From Rhodobacterales bacterium RIFCSPHIGHO2_02_FULL_62_130 (GTDB lineage: Bacteria > Pseudomonadota > Alphaproteobacteria > Rhodobacterales > Rhodobacteraceae): DNA of 64,000 bases. The notes beneath the pieces are model-generated. The model searched no databases. It worked only from the letters and a program-made list of their open reading frames with translations, and was not told the DNA's origin. Below, one piece after another: positions 9,216-20,907 of the stretch (position 1 is the first letter of the stretch; the number at the start of each line of letters is the position of its first letter). The stretch lies in assembly GCA_001828855.1 (NCBI GenBank), contig MHZT01000036.1:62001-126000 (forward strand), given 5' to 3'. The translations under genes were made by a program, and so were the position numbers.

Positions 9216-12200
9216 CTATGGCTGGGGGTCGGTAACGTCAAGGGGCGGGACGCTATCTATCGTGGTGCGTGACAAGGCCGCACTCACGATATCGCGATCC
9301 AGCGGCATAAGCGTGGCGCTGCGGGTCCACAGGATCGCAGTTTCGATGCGGTGATCGGGATAAATCTGGCGCAGGCCATGGGCATAGGCACCAAGCTGCC
9401 GCAGCAGCCCTTCGGGGGTTTGCACAGGCGTGGCGGGGATGATGCGGTTCGATTTGTAGTCGATGGCAGTGACGGTATCAGGCGTCACGATCAGCCGGTC
9501 GATGCTGCCAAGCATTCGCCCCATGGGCAGATCGGCGGTGATCGCCACCTCGGCCAGCGAATCGGGGCCGAACAGGTGGCGCAGATGCGGGGCGTTCAGC
9601 ACGGCTGTCGCCTCGGCCAGCAGGTCGGCGCGTTGGGTGGGATCGGGGACCAGATCGGCGGCAAGCGTGGGCCAATCGGCGGGATCAGCGGCGGGCAGAT
9701 GTTCCAGCAGCAGATGCAGCGCGGTGCCGCGCGCCAATGCCTGATCTTCGGTCAGCGCGTCGCCTTCCCCCGCCAAAGCCTTGGCCCCACCAAGGTTTGA
9801 CGGCGACAGAAGCTGCGGCGGGCGGGCGGGTTCGGCGGCGGCAGTGCGGGTCCAATCCGGCAAGGTGATCTGCGCGGCGACGGTTTCAGCCTGTGCGCCA
9901 ACGGAGGCGGGCCAATCGCCAAAGCTGTGGCGCAGGCGGCCTGCGGTCAGGGGTTGCGTGCCAACTTCGGCCAGACCAGCCTCAACCAGCCGATACCATG
10001 ACCATTCGCCACGCGGTTTGTCGGCGTCTTTGCGGGCGGTTTTCGCCTCACCCGCCCCTGCCACAATCAGCCAGCAGCGCGCGCGGGTCAGCGCGACATA
10101 AAGCAGGCGCAGGCTTTCGTTATCGGTGCGGCGTTTGCGGTCGGCGCGTTCAGAGGCGATATTCGCGGGGCTTTCGTCGGCGGGCGTTTTCCAGACTGGT
10201 GTGCCATCGGGCAGCACGTAAATCTCGTCGCGGTCCTGCGGGTTGCGGTCGGCGGTGTCGGGCAGGATCACGATGGGCGCTTCCAGCCCCTTGGCACCGT
10301 GAACCGTCATCACGCGGATGCGGTGGCCTTCGCTGTCCATCTGGCGCTTGACCTCGACCTCATCGGTTTCCAGCCAGATCAGAAAGCCGGTCAGGCTGGG
10401 CACTTCCAGCCGTTCATAGGACAAGGCCTGCGACAGGAATTCGTCGATGCCGTCCTCGGCCTCGGCCCCCAGTCGGGCCAGCAGGCGGCGGCGACCATCG
10501 TGGCGGGTCAGGGCGCGTTCGATCAGATCGAAGGGACGCAGAAAATCGGCCTGCCCGCGCAGATCGTTCAGCATCGCCATGGTGTCGGGATGGTCGGCAG
10601 CATGGTCGCGCAGGGACTCCCACAGATAGCCTTTGCGGCCATAGGCAAGGGTGAAAAGTTCGGCTTCGGTCCAACCGCACAGGGGCGAGCGGAGAAGGGC
10701 GGCCAGGGACAGATCATCCTCGGGCGTGGCCAGAAACGACAAGAGTGCGGCCAGATCCTTGACCGCCAGTTCCGCGCCCAGTTTCAACCGGTCTGCCCCC
10801 GCAATCGGCAGGTTTTGCTGTTTGCAGGCGCGGATCACCTCGGAAAACAGGATCGACCGGCGCTGCACAAGGATCAGGAAATCGCCCGCATGGGCAGGGC
10901 GCGGGCCTTTGTCGGTGGGGATTTGCACGCCTGCCGCGATCATCGCCTTGATCTCGGTGGCGATCTGGCGGGCCAGCTGTGCTGCGTGGTGGGTATCGGA
11001 CACCAGATCGACGGGGCTTTCCCAATCGTCATCCTTGGTGGGTTTCACCGGTTCGATCAGCGGCCACAGATCGACCCGCCCCGCCAGATCGGATTTATAG
11101 GCGATGTGGTGGATGTCATGCCCCATTGCCTGCGGAAAATCGGTGCCGAAGGTGCGGTCCACCACATCCAGCACCGCGCGGGAGGAGCGGAAGGAATACT
11201 CCAGTTGCAGGCTTTGGAATTGCTGGCCCGCATCGGTAAACTTTTCGGCAAAGACCTGATGCTTTTCGTCAAAGGCCGCGATGTCAGCGCCTTGGAAGGA
11301 ATAGATCGACTGCTTTTTATCGCCCACCACAAATAGGGTGCGCCCGCCTTTGCGCGTGCCTTCGCCTGCGGTGAATTCGGCGGCCAGAAGTTCGATCACG
11401 CGCCATTGGTCGGGGCTGGTATCTTGTGCTTCGTCCACCAGAATGTGGTCGATGCCGCCATCCAGCCGGAACAGCACCCAAGCGGCGACGGCGGGATCGG
11501 TCAGCAGCGCCTTGGCGCGGGTGATCAGATCGTCGAAATCCAGCCAGCCGCGATCGGCCTTGCGGACCTTGTAAACCGGCAGGAAGGCGGCGGCGAACCC
11601 GTGCAGCGCTGCGGTTTTCTCGGCGGCTTGCAGCGCGATGCGGCGCGGGCGGGCGGATTCAACCCGCAGCATCAGGGCATCAAGGCGGGGCATCAGATGT
11701 GGGATTGCGCCTTGGGTGGATTTGGTCGGGAAACTGCCGGTCTTGGCGGTGAAAGGGGCTTTCGCAGACGCGCCTGACAGCAGCAGATCCTCCAGCGCCG
11801 ACAGGGTGGCAAGGCTGGGCTGATGAAGCGGGATCGCGGCCAACTTTGCCGCCGCCTTAGCGTCATTGGTGCCGCCTGCCGCCAGCGCGATGCCCAGATC
11901 GGCAAGCCATTCGGCCTCCCCCCCCAGAAACACATCGGTCAAAATGGTCGCGCCAGTTTCCTCTGCAGGCACATCAAACAGCGCGCGGGCCTGCGCCATG
12001 GTCAGCGGAGTTTCAAAACCGGCGCGGCGGGAGACTACCTGCTCCATCAATTGCGTGAAATCCTCACCCGTATAGGCGCGGGCGACGGTGGCGATGGCCT
12101 CGGGGGCAATGCTGTCGGCCAGTTCTTCGACAATCTCGGCCCGCAGCAGGCGGGCGGCGCGGTCATCGAGTTCGGTGAATTGCGGCGACACGCCGGCCTC

Positions 12201-12608
12201 AAGCGGAAAGCGCCGCAGAAGGGTGGCGCAAAAGCTGTGGATGGTTTGAATCCGCAAGCCCCCCGGCGTTTCGATGGCGCGGGCAAACAGGCGGCGGGCA
12301 TTGGCCAGCGCCTGCGGTTTGTGGCGGCTTTCGTCGCCCAGTTCGGCCAAGGCAGCATGCAGATCGGCGTCGGGCTTCATCGCCCATTCGCCAAGGCGTT
12401 TGAACAGCCGGTTCTGCATCTCGGTCGCGGCGGCTTTGGTGTAGGTTAGGCACAGGATATGCTGCGGCTGCACGCCAGCCAGCAAAAGCCGCGCCACACG
12501 GTCGGTCAGCACGCGGGTCTTGCCCGAACCCGCATTAGCGGAAAGCCATGTCGTGGCACTGGGTTCCGAGGCCTGAACCTGCCGTTCAGAGGCGTCATTG
12601 CGGATCAT
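9216..12608 (-). CDS. addA: Double-strand-break repair helicase AddA
   Basis: 1130 residues. AddA is the UvrD-type helicase-nuclease subunit of AddAB, which resects broken DNA ends for RecA loading. Walker A is in 'SANAGSGKT' (about 23-31). Later motifs include '[14 protein letters not shown]', '[14 protein letters not shown]', 'HGAKGLEAP' and '[10 protein letters not shown]'. The C-terminal nuclease signature 'VTAIDYKSN' is intact. The start overlaps the addB stop (ATGA), so the two subunits are translationally coupled. Confidence 0.96.
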   Translation of the reverse strand: MIRNDASERQVQASEPSATTWLSANAGSGKTRVLTDRVARLLLAGVQPQHILCLTYTKAAATEMQNRLFKRLGEWAMKPDADLHAALAELGDESRHKPQALANARRLFARAIETPGGLRIQTIHSFCATLLRRFPLEAGVSPQFTELDDRAARLLRAEIVEELADSIAPEAIATVARAYTGEDFTQLMEQVVSRRAGFETPLTMAQARALFDVPAEETGATILTDVFLGGEAEWLADLGIALAAGGTNDAKAAAKLAAIPLHQPSLATLSALEDLLLSGASAKAPFTAKTGSFPTKSTQGAIPHLMPRLDALMLRVESARPRRIALQAAEKTAALHGFAAAFLPVYKVRKADRGWLDFDDLITRAKALLTDPAVAAWVLFRLDGGIDHILVDEAQDTSPDQWRVIELLAAEFTAGEGTRKGGRTLFVVGDKKQSIYSFQGADIAAFDEKHQVFAEKFTDAGQQFQSLQLEYSFRSSRAVLDVVDRTFGTDFPQAMGHDIHHIAYKSDLAGRVDLWPLIEPVKPTKDDDWESPVDLVSDTHHAAQLARQIATEIKAMIAAGVQIPTDKGPRPAHAGDFLILVQRRSILFSEVIRACKQQNLPIAGADRLKLGAELAVKDLAALLSFLATPEDDLSLAALLRSPLCGWTEAELFTLAYGRKGYLWESLRDHAADHPDTMAMLNDLRGQADFLRPFDLIERALTRHDGRRRLLARLGAEAEDGIDEFLSQALSYERLEVPSLTGFLIWLETDEVEVKRQMDSEGHRIRVMTVHGAKGLEAPIVILPDTADRNPQDRDEIYVLPDGTPVWKTPADESPANIASERADRKRRTDNESLRLLYVALTRARCWLIVAGAGEAKTARKDADKPRGEWSWYRLVEAGLAEVGTQPLTAGRLRHSFGDWPASVGAQAETVAAQITLPDWTRTAAAEPARPPQLLSPSNLGGAKALAGEGDALTEDQALARGTALHLLLEHLPAADPADWPTLAADLVPDPTQRADLLAEATAVLNAPHLRHLFGPDSLAEVAITADLPMGRMLGSIDRLIVTPDTVTAIDYKSNRIIPATPVQTPEGLLRQLGAYAHGLRQIYPDHRIETAILWTRSATLMPLDRDIVSAALSRTTIDSVPPLDVTDPQP

Positions 12609-15559
12609 GGTGCGCCCTCTGGCCCTACGGTTTCAGGGGTCGCACGATCCGACATCTGCCATTCGCCATAGCGCGCCAGATGGTCATAATCGCCGGGGTA
12701 GCGATCTTCGAACACGGCGCGGCGGGCGGTATAGCCGGTTTCGCGCGCCAGATAGCGGGTGATCAGGCGGATCAGCCCTTCCCACACCTTGCCGGTGACG
12801 GTCTCGTCGATCTCGGTTTCTTCCACCTTGCTGGCCGCGCCAAGGCCGACATAGCTGATCCGCGCCACTTCGGACGGACCAAGATCGGCAAAACCGCCGC
12901 GTTCGGCCATCGCCGCAGCCAACAGCAGTTGCTTCTCATAGGCCTCTTGCTGCGGTTTGGTGGGTGGCGTGCCGGTTTTATAATCGATCAGCAACAGGCG
13001 ACCATCGGGCAGGCGGTCAATCCGGTCGGGCGTGCCGAACAGGGTGAAAGGCAAGGGATCAAGCCGCACCTTGCCTTCGGTTTCCACCGCAAGCGCGGTG
13101 CCGCCGTGCTTGGCATCCTGCGCCAGAAAATGCCCCGCAGCCCGATCCAGCCGCGCCAGCCACAGGGCGCGGGCGGCTGGGAAGGGGGTTTCCTCGGCCA
13201 GCACTTCGGCGGCGGTTTGCAGCAGACGGCCCCGCGCCTGCGCCAGCGTTTCGGCATCGGGGCGGGTTTTCACAAAGCGTTCCAGAATTTCATGAAACAC
13301 CATGCCACGGTCGCGCGGATCGGGGGTCTGGCGCAGCGGATCAAGCGGGTGCAGCCGCAGGATATAGCGGGCGTAGATCGCGTAAGGGTCGCGGATCAGC
13401 GTGGCAATGCCGGTCAGCGACAGCTTTTCCGGCCGCGCCGAAACCGGCGGGCGCGGCTGCGGACGGGTGGCAGGTTGCAGGCGCGGATTGGCCTGCATTG
13501 CGGGCGTCGGGCGTTCGAGCGCCTGTGCCATCACCAGCCATTCGGTGCCGCGCGCGCGCATCTGGTCCAACGCCGCCTTGCCGTGCAGGGTCGGCAGCCC
13601 TTCCATCAGGTTCACCAGCCGGTTCAGCCAGCGCGATGGCACGGTTTCCGCCTCGGCATTCCGCAGGGCGCGGGTCAGCACCACGCGCGGGGCGGCGATG
13701 GCCTGTTGGAAATCATGGGCCGACAGGCCGATCTGGCGTTCGGGCAGCAAAAGCCCCGCGTCTTTCCGCATCTGGCGGTTCAGCCACGGGTCCGGCTCTG
13801 GCAATTTGGGCCAGATGCCATCGTTCAGCCCTCCAAGGATCACCAGTTCAGCCCCCTGCACCCGCGCCTCAAGCGTCCCCCAGATCATGATGCGGGGATG
13901 GGGTTGCACGGCGTCGCGCACCTCGACCTTGTTCAGCAGGGCAAGGATCAGATCGCGGTATTCGGGGCAGGTGAAGTCCCCTCCGTTGGGGGACTCGGCG
14001 GTCAGCTCTTCCACCACGGCCAAAGCGGCGATGCCTGCGGGCTTGTCCCACAGCCCGCCGCTGCCCTGCCCTGCAGACCCGCGCGCCAAGGCTTCGGCAA
14101 GCGCGCGGTGGCGGGTGATATGGTCGGCCAAAGCGGCACGGCGCAGGGTTTCCAGATCGGTCAGGCAATCACCCAGCCAATCCGCCCAAGCGCCGACGCC
14201 TTCATCTTTGCGCGTCGCGGCCCAGTCGCGCAGAGTTTGCGGGGTGGGAAAGGCCGGACCATAGCGGCGCAGTTTCAACTCCAGATCGCGGGTAAAGCGC
14301 AGATGCGTGCCACGTTCGGCCCCGCTTGCCGTCAGCGGATGTTTCAGCAGCACCAGCAGCTGATCGGCGGTCAGCTTTTCGCCAAACAAGCCCGCCACAT
14401 GCCGCAGGAACCGCCCCGGAGCCGACAGCGCCAAGGGCCGCCCCGCAGAATCGTCGGGCAGGATGTTCCAGCGGTCCAGCGCCGCCGTGACCTGCCGCGT
14501 CAGATTGCGGTCGGGCGAGATCAGCGCGGCGGTGGTGCCGTTTTCTGCCGATTGGCGCAGGATCAGGGCAATCGACAGCGCCTCGATCCGCGCCGAGGGG
14601 GCTTCCAGCAGGGTAACGCCTTGGGTGGCGGGCAGCAGATCGGGCAGGCTTGGCCCCTCCAGCAACCACTGATCGGTGACGGGGGCCGGGCGCAGCGCCA
14701 AGGACACCAGCCGGTTGCGGGCGGCATCGGGCGGCGGCGCATCCCGCCACGGGCACACATCTGTCGGAGAAAGCTGCATCAGATCAAGCAGATGGCGAAA
14801 GCGGTATTGCGGGTGATCTTCGGACGTCATCGGCTCGGCCAAGGCATCCCAGACCGGCGCGGGCAGATCGGTGTCAAAGCCCGGCAGCACCAGCGCGCCC
14901 TGCGGCAGACCCGCCACAAGCTGCATCAGCAGCGCCGTGGTGCCGCGCGATCCGGTAGAACCCGCCACAATCACCGGATCGGCGGGCGGTTTGGCCTGCC
15001 ATTTTGCGGCCAGACGCAGCACCGCCAGACGCTGCCGCGCTTCGGCATCGGGGGCGGTGGTATCGGCAAAATAGGGCGCGATGATTTCCAGAAACCGCTG
15101 GGTGCGCGACCAGTGAGCAGAGTGGTTCGACACATCCAACCGCGAGATGGCTTCGGGCAAAACACCCTCGCCCTGCATTTCATCCATCAGCTTGGCCAGA
15201 CTGTCGGACAGATCATACAGTGCCGCGCGGGGGGCCAGATCGGGCTGGGCCTGCAGCAGGCCCGCGACCACCTTGGCCAGTTCCAGCCGACGCCGCAAGG
15301 GTGGCACGGCGGGCGGCAAGGCGGCGTCTTTGGCCAAATCGGTGATCAGATGGATGCGCGGCAACAAGGCCGCACCGCTGGCTGTCAGCAGGTCTGTCAC
15401 ACGGCGGCGCATGCGGGCGGTGTTGACGTAAAGCTGCACCCGCGCCATCGCCTGCGGGGGCTGGCCTGCCAGCCGTTCTTGCAGACCCAGCACCAGATGG
15501 GCGGGAAAATCCGCACCACAGGGCAAAGCGAAAAGGCGGGGGCCTGCGGTGTCAAACAT
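12605..15559 (-). CDS. addB: Double-strand-break repair protein AddB
   Basis: 984 residues, typical for the alphaproteobacterial AddB. It is the second subunit of AddAB, with an inactivated helicase-like body and a C-terminal RecB-type nuclease. The nuclease motif '[12 protein letters not shown]' is visible at about residue 855. The N-terminus lacks an obvious functional Walker A. I see no cysteine cluster of the kind that holds the iron-sulfur centre in Bacillus AddB. It overlaps murU by eight bases at its start and addA by four at its end. Confidence 0.94.
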   Translation of the reverse strand: MFDTAGPRLFALPCGADFPAHLVLGLQERLAGQPPQAMARVQLYVNTARMRRRVTDLLTASGAALLPRIHLITDLAKDAALPPAVPPLRRRLELAKVVAGLLQAQPDLAPRAALYDLSDSLAKLMDEMQGEGVLPEAISRLDVSNHSAHWSRTQRFLEIIAPYFADTTAPDAEARQRLAVLRLAAKWQAKPPADPVIVAGSTGSRGTTALLMQLVAGLPQGALVLPGFDTDLPAPVWDALAEPMTSEDHPQYRFRHLLDLMQLSPTDVCPWRDAPPPDAARNRLVSLALRPAPVTDQWLLEGPSLPDLLPATQGVTLLEAPSARIEALSIALILRQSAENGTTAALISPDRNLTRQVTAALDRWNILPDDSAGRPLALSAPGRFLRHVAGLFGEKLTADQLLVLLKHPLTASGAERGTHLRFTRDLELKLRRYGPAFPTPQTLRDWAATRKDEGVGAWADWLGDCLTDLETLRRAALADHITRHRALAEALARGSAGQGSGGLWDKPAGIAALAVVEELTAESPNGGDFTCPEYRDLILALLNKVEVRDAVQPHPRIMIWGTLEARVQGAELVILGGLNDGIWPKLPEPDPWLNRQMRKDAGLLLPERQIGLSAHDFQQAIAAPRVVLTRALRNAEAETVPSRWLNRLVNLMEGLPTLHGKAALDQMRARGTEWLVMAQALERPTPAMQANPRLQPATRPQPRPPVSARPEKLSLTGIATLIRDPYAIYARYILRLHPLDPLRQTPDPRDRGMVFHEILERFVKTRPDAETLAQARGRLLQTAAEVLAEETPFPAARALWLARLDRAAGHFLAQDAKHGGTALAVETEGKVRLDPLPFTLFGTPDRIDRLPDGRLLLIDYKTGTPPTKPQQEAYEKQLLLAAAMAERGGFADLGPSEVARISYVGLGAASKVEETEIDETVTGKVWEGLIRLITRYLARETGYTARRAVFEDRYPGDYDHLARYGEWQMSDRATPETVGPEGAP

Positions 15560-16235
15560 GCAGCAATGCCTCGGCGGTCAGGATGCCTTCGGGTTGGCCC
15601 ACATCGCACCACCCGCCTTGATGGATCAGACCGAAAGCCCGCCCTCGTGCGATCATCATGTCCCACACCACATTCAAAGAGAATACTTTTTCGGGGATTT
15701 CGGCCAAAAGCCCCGTGCGGATGATCTGCGCGCCCAGATAGACCGCGCCCGTTGCCCCTCTTGCGCGGGAAATACGATTGTCGCTGTCGATCAGAAAATC
15801 GCCTGTGCCGCTGTGGCCAAGCGCCTGTGCAACCGGCAACAGCAGCAGCAGCGCGTCCATGCGGGCATCGTCCCAAATATCCATCAATTCGGTCAAGGGG
15901 TTAGCGCCCGTCCAGACGGCATCGCTGTTCAGCGTCAGCACCGGCCCTTCGCCCAAAAGCGGCAGGGCTGCCCGCAGACCGCCCCCTGTTTCAAGGATCG
16001 TGTCACGCTCCCATGACAGGGCAAAATCAGGCGGCAGGTGGGCGGCAATCTGATCCCCGCGATAGTGCAAATTCACAACGCGTCTTGTGATCCCCGCCGC
16101 ATCGGCCAAGGCCAATGCGTGATCTATCAAGGGCTTGCCTGCAACCGGAATCAACGGCTTGGGGCGATCAGCTGTTAGCGCGCCCATGCGGGTGCCTAAG
16201 CCCGCCGCAAACAGCATCAGCGGAAATGGCCGCAT
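15552..16235 (-). CDS. murU: MurU-type nucleotidyltransferase
   Basis: 227 residues. The N-terminal signature '[13 protein letters not shown]' and '[14 protein letters not shown]' define a sugar-1-phosphate nucleotidyltransferase. In the recycling route described in Pseudomonas, MurU makes UDP-MurNAc from MurNAc-1-phosphate, bypassing de novo MurNAc synthesis. The call rests on the adjoining amgK, which supplies that substrate; sequence alone would also allow a mannose- or glucose-1-phosphate enzyme. The start at 16235 lies 19 bases inside the amgK end. Confidence 0.85.
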   Translation of the reverse strand: MRPFPLMLFAAGLGTRMGALTADRPKPLIPVAGKPLIDHALALADAAGITRRVVNLHYRGDQIAAHLPPDFALSWERDTILETGGGLRAALPLLGEGPVLTLNSDAVWTGANPLTELMDIWDDARMDALLLLLPVAQALGHSGTGDFLIDSDNRISRARGATGAVYLGAQIIRTGLLAEIPEKVFSLNVVWDMMIARGRAFGLIHQGGWCDVGQPEGILTAEALLHV

Positions 16236-17227
16236 TTGGCACCTATCAGGGTCAGATTTGCGGGGGTAGGCGCGGGCAAAAGCTGTGTGCAAACCGCGGC
16301 CAGAGCGGCCAGTTCGGGTTGGGCAAGGTTGCGCTGCAACTGCGCCCAAACCCGCGGCAGCAGTGCCAGATAGCCGGACTTTCCCGAAACCAGACACAGC
16401 CGCGCGAAGATGCCAATGATCCGAAGCGCCCTCTGTGCGCCCAGAACCGCATAGCTGCGCGCAAATTCGGCAGAGCTTTCGCCAGTAACGTCAAGAAAGT
16501 GCCGGATCATCGCCGCTTCGGTCGCGGCGGGGACATCGCGGCGCGCATCTTGCAACAAAGAGACCAGATCGTAGCCCCGCTGACCCATCTGGGCGAGTTG
16601 AAAATCCAGCAGGCCCACACGCGCATATCCGGTGCGATCAGGCAACCACAGCAGGTTTTCCGCATGATAATCCCGCAAGATCATCACGCGCGGGCGGTCG
16701 GCATGGGCCTGCATCGCCTCGGTCAGATTCGCCTCGAAGGCGGCGGTGTCGATCCGGTCGCCTGTTATGGCAAAACGATACCACTCCAGCGCAAAGCCAG
16801 CAGCTTTGGCCCATTCTTGTGCAGAGAGATCGGGCAGGCCGGAAGGCGCAGGGTGACGCTGCAGATGAAGCAAGACATCGGTTGCCGCAGTATAAAGCGG
16901 GGTTTCAAGCGCAGGATTTGCCGCGATCAAGCGCGCGAAGATGCCGTCGCCCAGATCTTCCAGCAGCAAAAAGCCCGTGGTCAAATCCTGTGCCATTATG
17001 CGCGGCGCAGACAGGCCAAGGCTGTGCAAATGCGCGGCAATGGCGATGAAGGCTGCGGGATCGTCACCTTTGCCGGGCGGGGTATCCATCAGCACGGCGG
17101 TGGCCGCCCCCCGCGACAGCCGATCATAGCTGCGATCCGAAGCATCACCCGCAAGGAAACGGCGGGCGGCATCTTGCCATCCGCTGCGCGCAAGAAAGGC
17201 CTGTGACTGGCTGGCGCGGTCAGTCAT
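16217..17227 (-). CDS. amgK: AmgK-type amino-sugar kinase
   Basis: 336 residues of the aminoglycoside-phosphotransferase fold. Visible motifs are '[14 protein letters not shown]' near the N-terminus, the catalytic-loop equivalent '[12 protein letters not shown]' and the metal-binding '[11 protein letters not shown]'. AmgK phosphorylates MurNAc (and GlcNAc) at the anomeric position in cell-wall recycling. The overlap with murU and tsaE (eight bases at its start) puts the kinase and the uridylyltransferase in one translationally coupled set. Confidence 0.87.
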   Translation of the reverse strand: MTDRASQSQAFLARSGWQDAARRFLAGDASDRSYDRLSRGAATAVLMDTPPGKGDDPAAFIAIAAHLHSLGLSAPRIMAQDLTTGFLLLEDLGDGIFARLIAANPALETPLYTAATDVLLHLQRHPAPSGLPDLSAQEWAKAAGFALEWYRFAITGDRIDTAAFEANLTEAMQAHADRPRVMILRDYHAENLLWLPDRTGYARVGLLDFQLAQMGQRGYDLVSLLQDARRDVPAATEAAMIRHFLDVTGESSAEFARSYAVLGAQRALRIIGIFARLCLVSGKSGYLALLPRVWAQLQRNLAQPELAALAAVCTQLLPAPTPANLTLIGAKCGHFR

Positions 17228-17705
17228 CGCAAAGCCAATCCCGGCGCAATTCGGTGGCCAGAGCAGGATGCGCGGGACAATCGATCTGCACCAGACGCCC
17301 CTCGTCCTTGCTGGAGAGGGACAGCTTTATAGCATGCGACGGGGCAAGGTGGCCCAAACGATCCGGCCATTCCACCAGACAGATTGCCGTGGCGAACGCA
17401 TCATCAAGGCCAAGCTCAAGCACTTCGTCCGGGTGGGAAAGGCGGTAAAGATCGGCATGCCAGATCTCGGCATCTTCGGCTTGGTAGGTCTGGACCAAGG
17501 TGAAACTTGGCGACGGCACGTCTTCGAACCGCCCCAGCCGCGCGCGGATAAAAGCACGGGCAAGATGGCTTTTGCCCGCGCCGATCGGACCGGACAGCAG
17601 CAAGCTGTCGCCCGGAACAAGGCGGGCGGCCAGCCAGACAGCAAGCCGGTCGGTATCCGCCTCGGTCGGCAGGAACAGGGTAAGGGAGGAGACTGGTTCG
17701 GGCAT
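17220..17705 (-). CDS. tsaE: tRNA threonylcarbamoyladenosine ATPase TsaE
   Basis: 161 residues. TsaE is the ATPase partner of TsaD/TsaB in making t6A37 on ANN-decoding tRNAs. The P-loop 'LSGPIGAGKSHLARAF' is at about residues 37-52 and the conserved 'PSPSFTLVQTY' follows. Near the end are 'VEWPDRLG' and 'AIKLSLSS', typical of the family. The partner gene tsaD lies 10 kb away in this window. It overlaps amgK. Confidence 0.94.
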   Translation of the reverse strand: MPEPVSSLTLFLPTEADTDRLAVWLAARLVPGDSLLLSGPIGAGKSHLARAFIRARLGRFEDVPSPSFTLVQTYQAEDAEIWHADLYRLSHPDEVLELGLDDAFATAICLVEWPDRLGHLAPSHAIKLSLSSKDEGRLVQIDCPAHPALATELRRDWLCDD

Positions 17706-17747
17706 AGGCTGAGTCTACCGCCCCACGCCGTCGCCGCAAGGGCAAGA

Positions 17748-19331
17748 TCATCCCCGCGCACGTCGGGGAACGGTCTTGTCAGACAGGCGCGGCAAAGCGG
17801 ACTCGGTCGGGCTGACAAGCCGGAAGGAAACCAGCGTGGCCCCGCCCGCCACCGGCGAGACCCGGCAGGCCAGCAATCGCCCGTCCAGCAACCGCGCCTC
17901 GGCCCGCCAGCTTTGCCTGTCTCCGACAGTGGCAACAAAATCCTCCACCTCGGACCACAGGGGATTGGGGGCCGATTGCGCGCGCCAAAGCGTTGAGAGC
18001 GTGCGAACCGAAACATCGGCCAAGGTTCCGGCCGGATCATGCCCCCAAAGCCCGGCATAGGCGGCGTTCGACATCACAAGTTGACCCGCCTGCGAGAACA
18101 CCGCAATCGCTTCGTCCATCTCGTCAACCACAGCCTGACCCAGTTCCAGATCGGCACGGTAGCGGCGCGTGCGAAGCATCTCGGTCGAGATATCCTCGAT
18201 CATCAGGGCAAGCGCCCCGTTGGGATGGGGGCGACCAATCACGCGGTAGGTCTGACCATCTGGCAAATTCCAGGTTTCCTCGTAAAGCCCCGAGGCCGCA
18301 GCCTTTTCCATCTCGACAATCTGCCGCCGCCAGCCTTTGTAATCCTTGGGTTCGGGGATCATCTTGCGGTCGCGCAGCGCATCCAGAACCGACACAAGCG
18401 ATGGCCGCATCGACAGGAAATCGACCGGCAGGCCCGTCAGATCAAGCAGCGCTGGGTTGAACAGTTGCAACTGGCGCTGCCGGTCAAAAATGGCAAGGCC
18501 GATGGGCAGTTGTGCGAAGGTCTTGGCCAGCGTCTGCATGAAATCCCGCAAAGCCGTTTCGGCATGAACGGCAGCATCCGCCGGCGTGGCAAACATCAAA
18601 CGCCCCGCCCCTTCGACCTCCCCGGACAGGTCATACCAGACCGGCCCGCCATCGGGCAGCGTCACGCTTTGGCGCTGCCCGATGGCGGTTTGCGCGGTGG
18701 CCGTCCGTTCAAACAAGCGTGGCAATGGCCAACTGAAATCCTGCCCCGCCGGAAGCGCAGCCCCCGCGCGGGCCAGATAAGCGGCATTCGCCCAGACAAC
18801 ATCGCCAGCAGCCGTTTCACGCCACGACATCAACGGCACCTTGGCGACGGTATCACGCAACTGCGCCAATTCATCCAGCATGGCGCGCTGCGCCAGTGGA
18901 TCCGCCAAACGGCCGCCCGAGGCCTGCTCGGCATCGCTGACAGTGATCCGCGTCAACCCGCCTCGCAATTCAGCGGATAGAACCAGCCCGTCCACCGCAG
19001 GCCGATCCGAAACCAAAGTCAACGCGCCCTCGGTTCCAAGCCGCTGTAGCTGTGTGTCCAGATCCGGGAAATGTGACGACAGGCTGGCCAGAAGACGCAC
19101 CCAAGCGCCGCCCCGCAGATTCGGTGCCGCCAAAAGCGCCCGCCCCCCCGGCGTGCTGTCAACCAAGACATCGCCGTCAAACAAAAGCACAGATCCGGCT
19201 TCAGTATCGGAGAAAATACTGCGGCGTAGCGCCAGTTTGCGCGATGGCAGCACATTCAGCGCCAGCAACCCACCCGTTGCAGCAATTGCAGCGATCAAAA
19301 ACAGTCCCAGTGCCAGCGACCAATCCAACAC
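17748..19331 (-). CDS. Membrane-anchored PAS-domain sensor protein
   Basis: 527 residues. A GTG start at 19331 is supported by GGAGAAG seven bases upstream. One N-terminal helix ('LALGLFLIAAIAATGGLLAL') anchors it. PAS-like segments follow at about residues 260-390 ('LPIGLAIFDRQRQLQLFNPA') and 395-490 ('VVDEMDEAIAVFSQAGQLVM'). I see no H-box, HATPase, GGDEF or EAL motif, so it is a sensor without a recognisable output. It sits between the addAB/tsaE run and regB, with a CtrA-type box 57 bases upstream. A signalling role near the Reg system is plausible but unproven. Confidence 0.75.
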   Translation of the reverse strand: MLDWSLALGLFLIAAIAATGGLLALNVLPSRKLALRRSIFSDTEAGSVLLFDGDVLVDSTPGGRALLAAPNLRGGAWVRLLASLSSHFPDLDTQLQRLGTEGALTLVSDRPAVDGLVLSAELRGGLTRITVSDAEQASGGRLADPLAQRAMLDELAQLRDTVAKVPLMSWRETAAGDVVWANAAYLARAGAALPAGQDFSWPLPRLFERTATAQTAIGQRQSVTLPDGGPVWYDLSGEVEGAGRLMFATPADAAVHAETALRDFMQTLAKTFAQLPIGLAIFDRQRQLQLFNPALLDLTGLPVDFLSMRPSLVSVLDALRDRKMIPEPKDYKGWRRQIVEMEKAAASGLYEETWNLPDGQTYRVIGRPHPNGALALMIEDISTEMLRTRRYRADLELGQAVVDEMDEAIAVFSQAGQLVMSNAAYAGLWGHDPAGTLADVSVRTLSTLWRAQSAPNPLWSEVEDFVATVGDRQSWRAEARLLDGRLLACRVSPVAGGATLVSFRLVSPTESALPRLSDKTVPRRARG

Positions 19332-19387
19332 GATATGGCTTCTCCCAAAGAACCCGGACCCTAAATTGCAACCTAGAGTCGATTATC

Positions 19388-19403
19388 TTAATGGGACATT
19401 AAC
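19388..19403 (+). promoter_or_regulatory. CtrA-type box TTAA-N7-TTAAC upstream of the PAS sensor gene
   Basis: An exact match to the CtrA consensus in the 114-base gap between the regB end and the PAS gene start. A GAGTC (CcrM-type GANTC) site lies seven bases away at 19376-19380. The position suits control of the PAS gene promoter; this is inference. Confidence 0.5.
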
Positions 19404-19445
19404 GGTATCGTGAAAAAAGTGAACTTTATTCACCTCAGGATTGTC

Positions 19446-20822
19446 TCAGGCAATTCGCTGATTTTCTCCCAACCCGCGATTGGTGGGCGCGACCATCGAC
19501 TTGCTGGGCCAGACTGCCTCGACAATCGCACCACTGCGCTCGGGGCGTTCCGACGGGGAAAGAAAAGGGTCGGCCGCATTGGCAAAGGACAATTCCGCTC
19601 CGGTCCGCTCTAGCAAAGTCTTGGCAATAAACAGACCAAGCCCCATGCCTTCATACCCCGGACGTGCGCGCAATTCCTGTTCGATGCGGCGCGCGCGCAC
19701 AAAGGGGTCACCGATACGACCTATCACCTGTGCAGGAAAACCATTCCCGTCATCGATAATCCGCAAAATGATCCGCCCCGAGGTCCAATGGGCATCGATC
19801 CAGACCGTCGTGCGTGCAAAATCGACGGCGTTTTGCACAAGGTTGCGAAGGCCATGAATCAACTCGGGCTTTCGCAGGATTTCGGGTTCTTTCAACCCCT
19901 CCTCTCCAGCAACAAGGGTGAAAATCACCGCTTTGCCGCGCCCGATATGTGGCTCGGCCGCCTCGCGCAAAACTGCACCCAAAGGCGCTTGGCGCAGGTG
20001 CAGATCATCTTTGCCCGCCTTGCCCATCGAGCGCAGAATATCACGGCACCGGTCGGCCTGATCGCGGATCAGACGGGCATCGTCCTGCAAATCACCAGTC
20101 AATTCGTCCAGCATTTCAGTGCTGACCAGTTTGATCGTCGCCAAGGGCGTTCCCAATTCATGTGCGGCGGCGGCAACCACACCGCCCAGATCGGTCAGTT
20201 TCTGTTCGCGTGCCAGCGCCATTTGCGTGGCCAGCAGTGCATCGGACATTGACCGCATCTCGGTGGCAATCCGGCGCGAATAGATCCCCAGAAAGGCGAT
20301 TCCGGTAATGATCGACAACCAGAATCCGAACTCGAACAGGCCCGGCACCCGCAATATTGTATTGTCAGCATAGCGCAAGGGAACGTGGATAAAGGTGATA
20401 AGCGTGACGAAAGCCACTGACAAAAAGCCGATCACAAGCGTCGTCCGCAACTCAAGCGCGCTGGCCGATACTGTCACCGGCGCAAGGATCAGAAGAGCGA
20501 AGGGGTTCGACAGGCCGCCCGTCAGGTAAAGCAGGAACGAAAGCTGGGCCAAATCGAACAGCAGCGTCAGCATTGCCTCGGCTTCGGACAACCGCTTGTT
20601 TTCGGGAAAGACAAAGACCGAGACAAGGTTCGCAATGATAGCCGAACCGACAGCCAGATAGCACAGGCCCAAGGGCAGCAGCATGCCATAGTAGCGATCC
20701 GCCACGCTGATCGCGGCAATTTGTCCGGCAATTGCCATCCAGCGCAGCAAAATAAGCGTTCGAAGCCGCAGCCGGTCGCTGCGTTCGGTCAGAAAGCCGG
20801 AGTCTTGGGCGGTGGATTGCAT
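19446..20822 (-). CDS. regB: Redox sensor histidine kinase RegB (PrrB)
   Basis: 458 residues. RegB senses the redox state through the quinone pool and phosphorylates RegA, controlling photosynthesis, respiration and carbon/nitrogen fixation genes. About six membrane helices fill residues 25-185. The quinone-associated 'GGLSNPF' is at 102-108. The H-box 'HELGTPLATI' gives the phosphorylated histidine at 221, and the redox box 'DRCRDIL' puts the sensor cysteine at 259. The ATPase motifs 'DDGNGFP' and 'GMGLGLFIAKTLLERTGA' close the kinase. The start at 20822 has AAGGGG upstream. It is divergent from senC-regA by under 100 bases, the classic arrangement. Confidence 0.97.
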   Translation of the reverse strand: MQSTAQDSGFLTERSDRLRLRTLILLRWMAIAGQIAAISVADRYYGMLLPLGLCYLAVGSAIIANLVSVFVFPENKRLSEAEAMLTLLFDLAQLSFLLYLTGGLSNPFALLILAPVTVSASALELRTTLVIGFLSVAFVTLITFIHVPLRYADNTILRVPGLFEFGFWLSIITGIAFLGIYSRRIATEMRSMSDALLATQMALAREQKLTDLGGVVAAAAHELGTPLATIKLVSTEMLDELTGDLQDDARLIRDQADRCRDILRSMGKAGKDDLHLRQAPLGAVLREAAEPHIGRGKAVIFTLVAGEEGLKEPEILRKPELIHGLRNLVQNAVDFARTTVWIDAHWTSGRIILRIIDDGNGFPAQVIGRIGDPFVRARRIEQELRARPGYEGMGLGLFIAKTLLERTGAELSFANAADPFLSPSERPERSGAIVEAVWPSKSMVAPTNRGLGENQRIA

Positions 20823-20907
20823 GGAACACCCCTTTCGGATGCGCGTTTGCGATTGATAAGGGCGGCGTCTTGGACGATCAATGAGCAAAGCTTTCAGAGG
20901 GTTCGAA

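Noticed and set aside
12548..15724. A 1058-codon open frame on the plus strand opposite addB
   Set aside because: It is the antisense shadow of a clear AddB reading frame. The peptide is rich in Arg, Gln, Gly and His with no domain, as expected for GC-rich shadows.
20823..20907. FNR box between regB and senC
   Set aside because: TTGAT is present near 20853 but the second half-site is lacking at the right distance.
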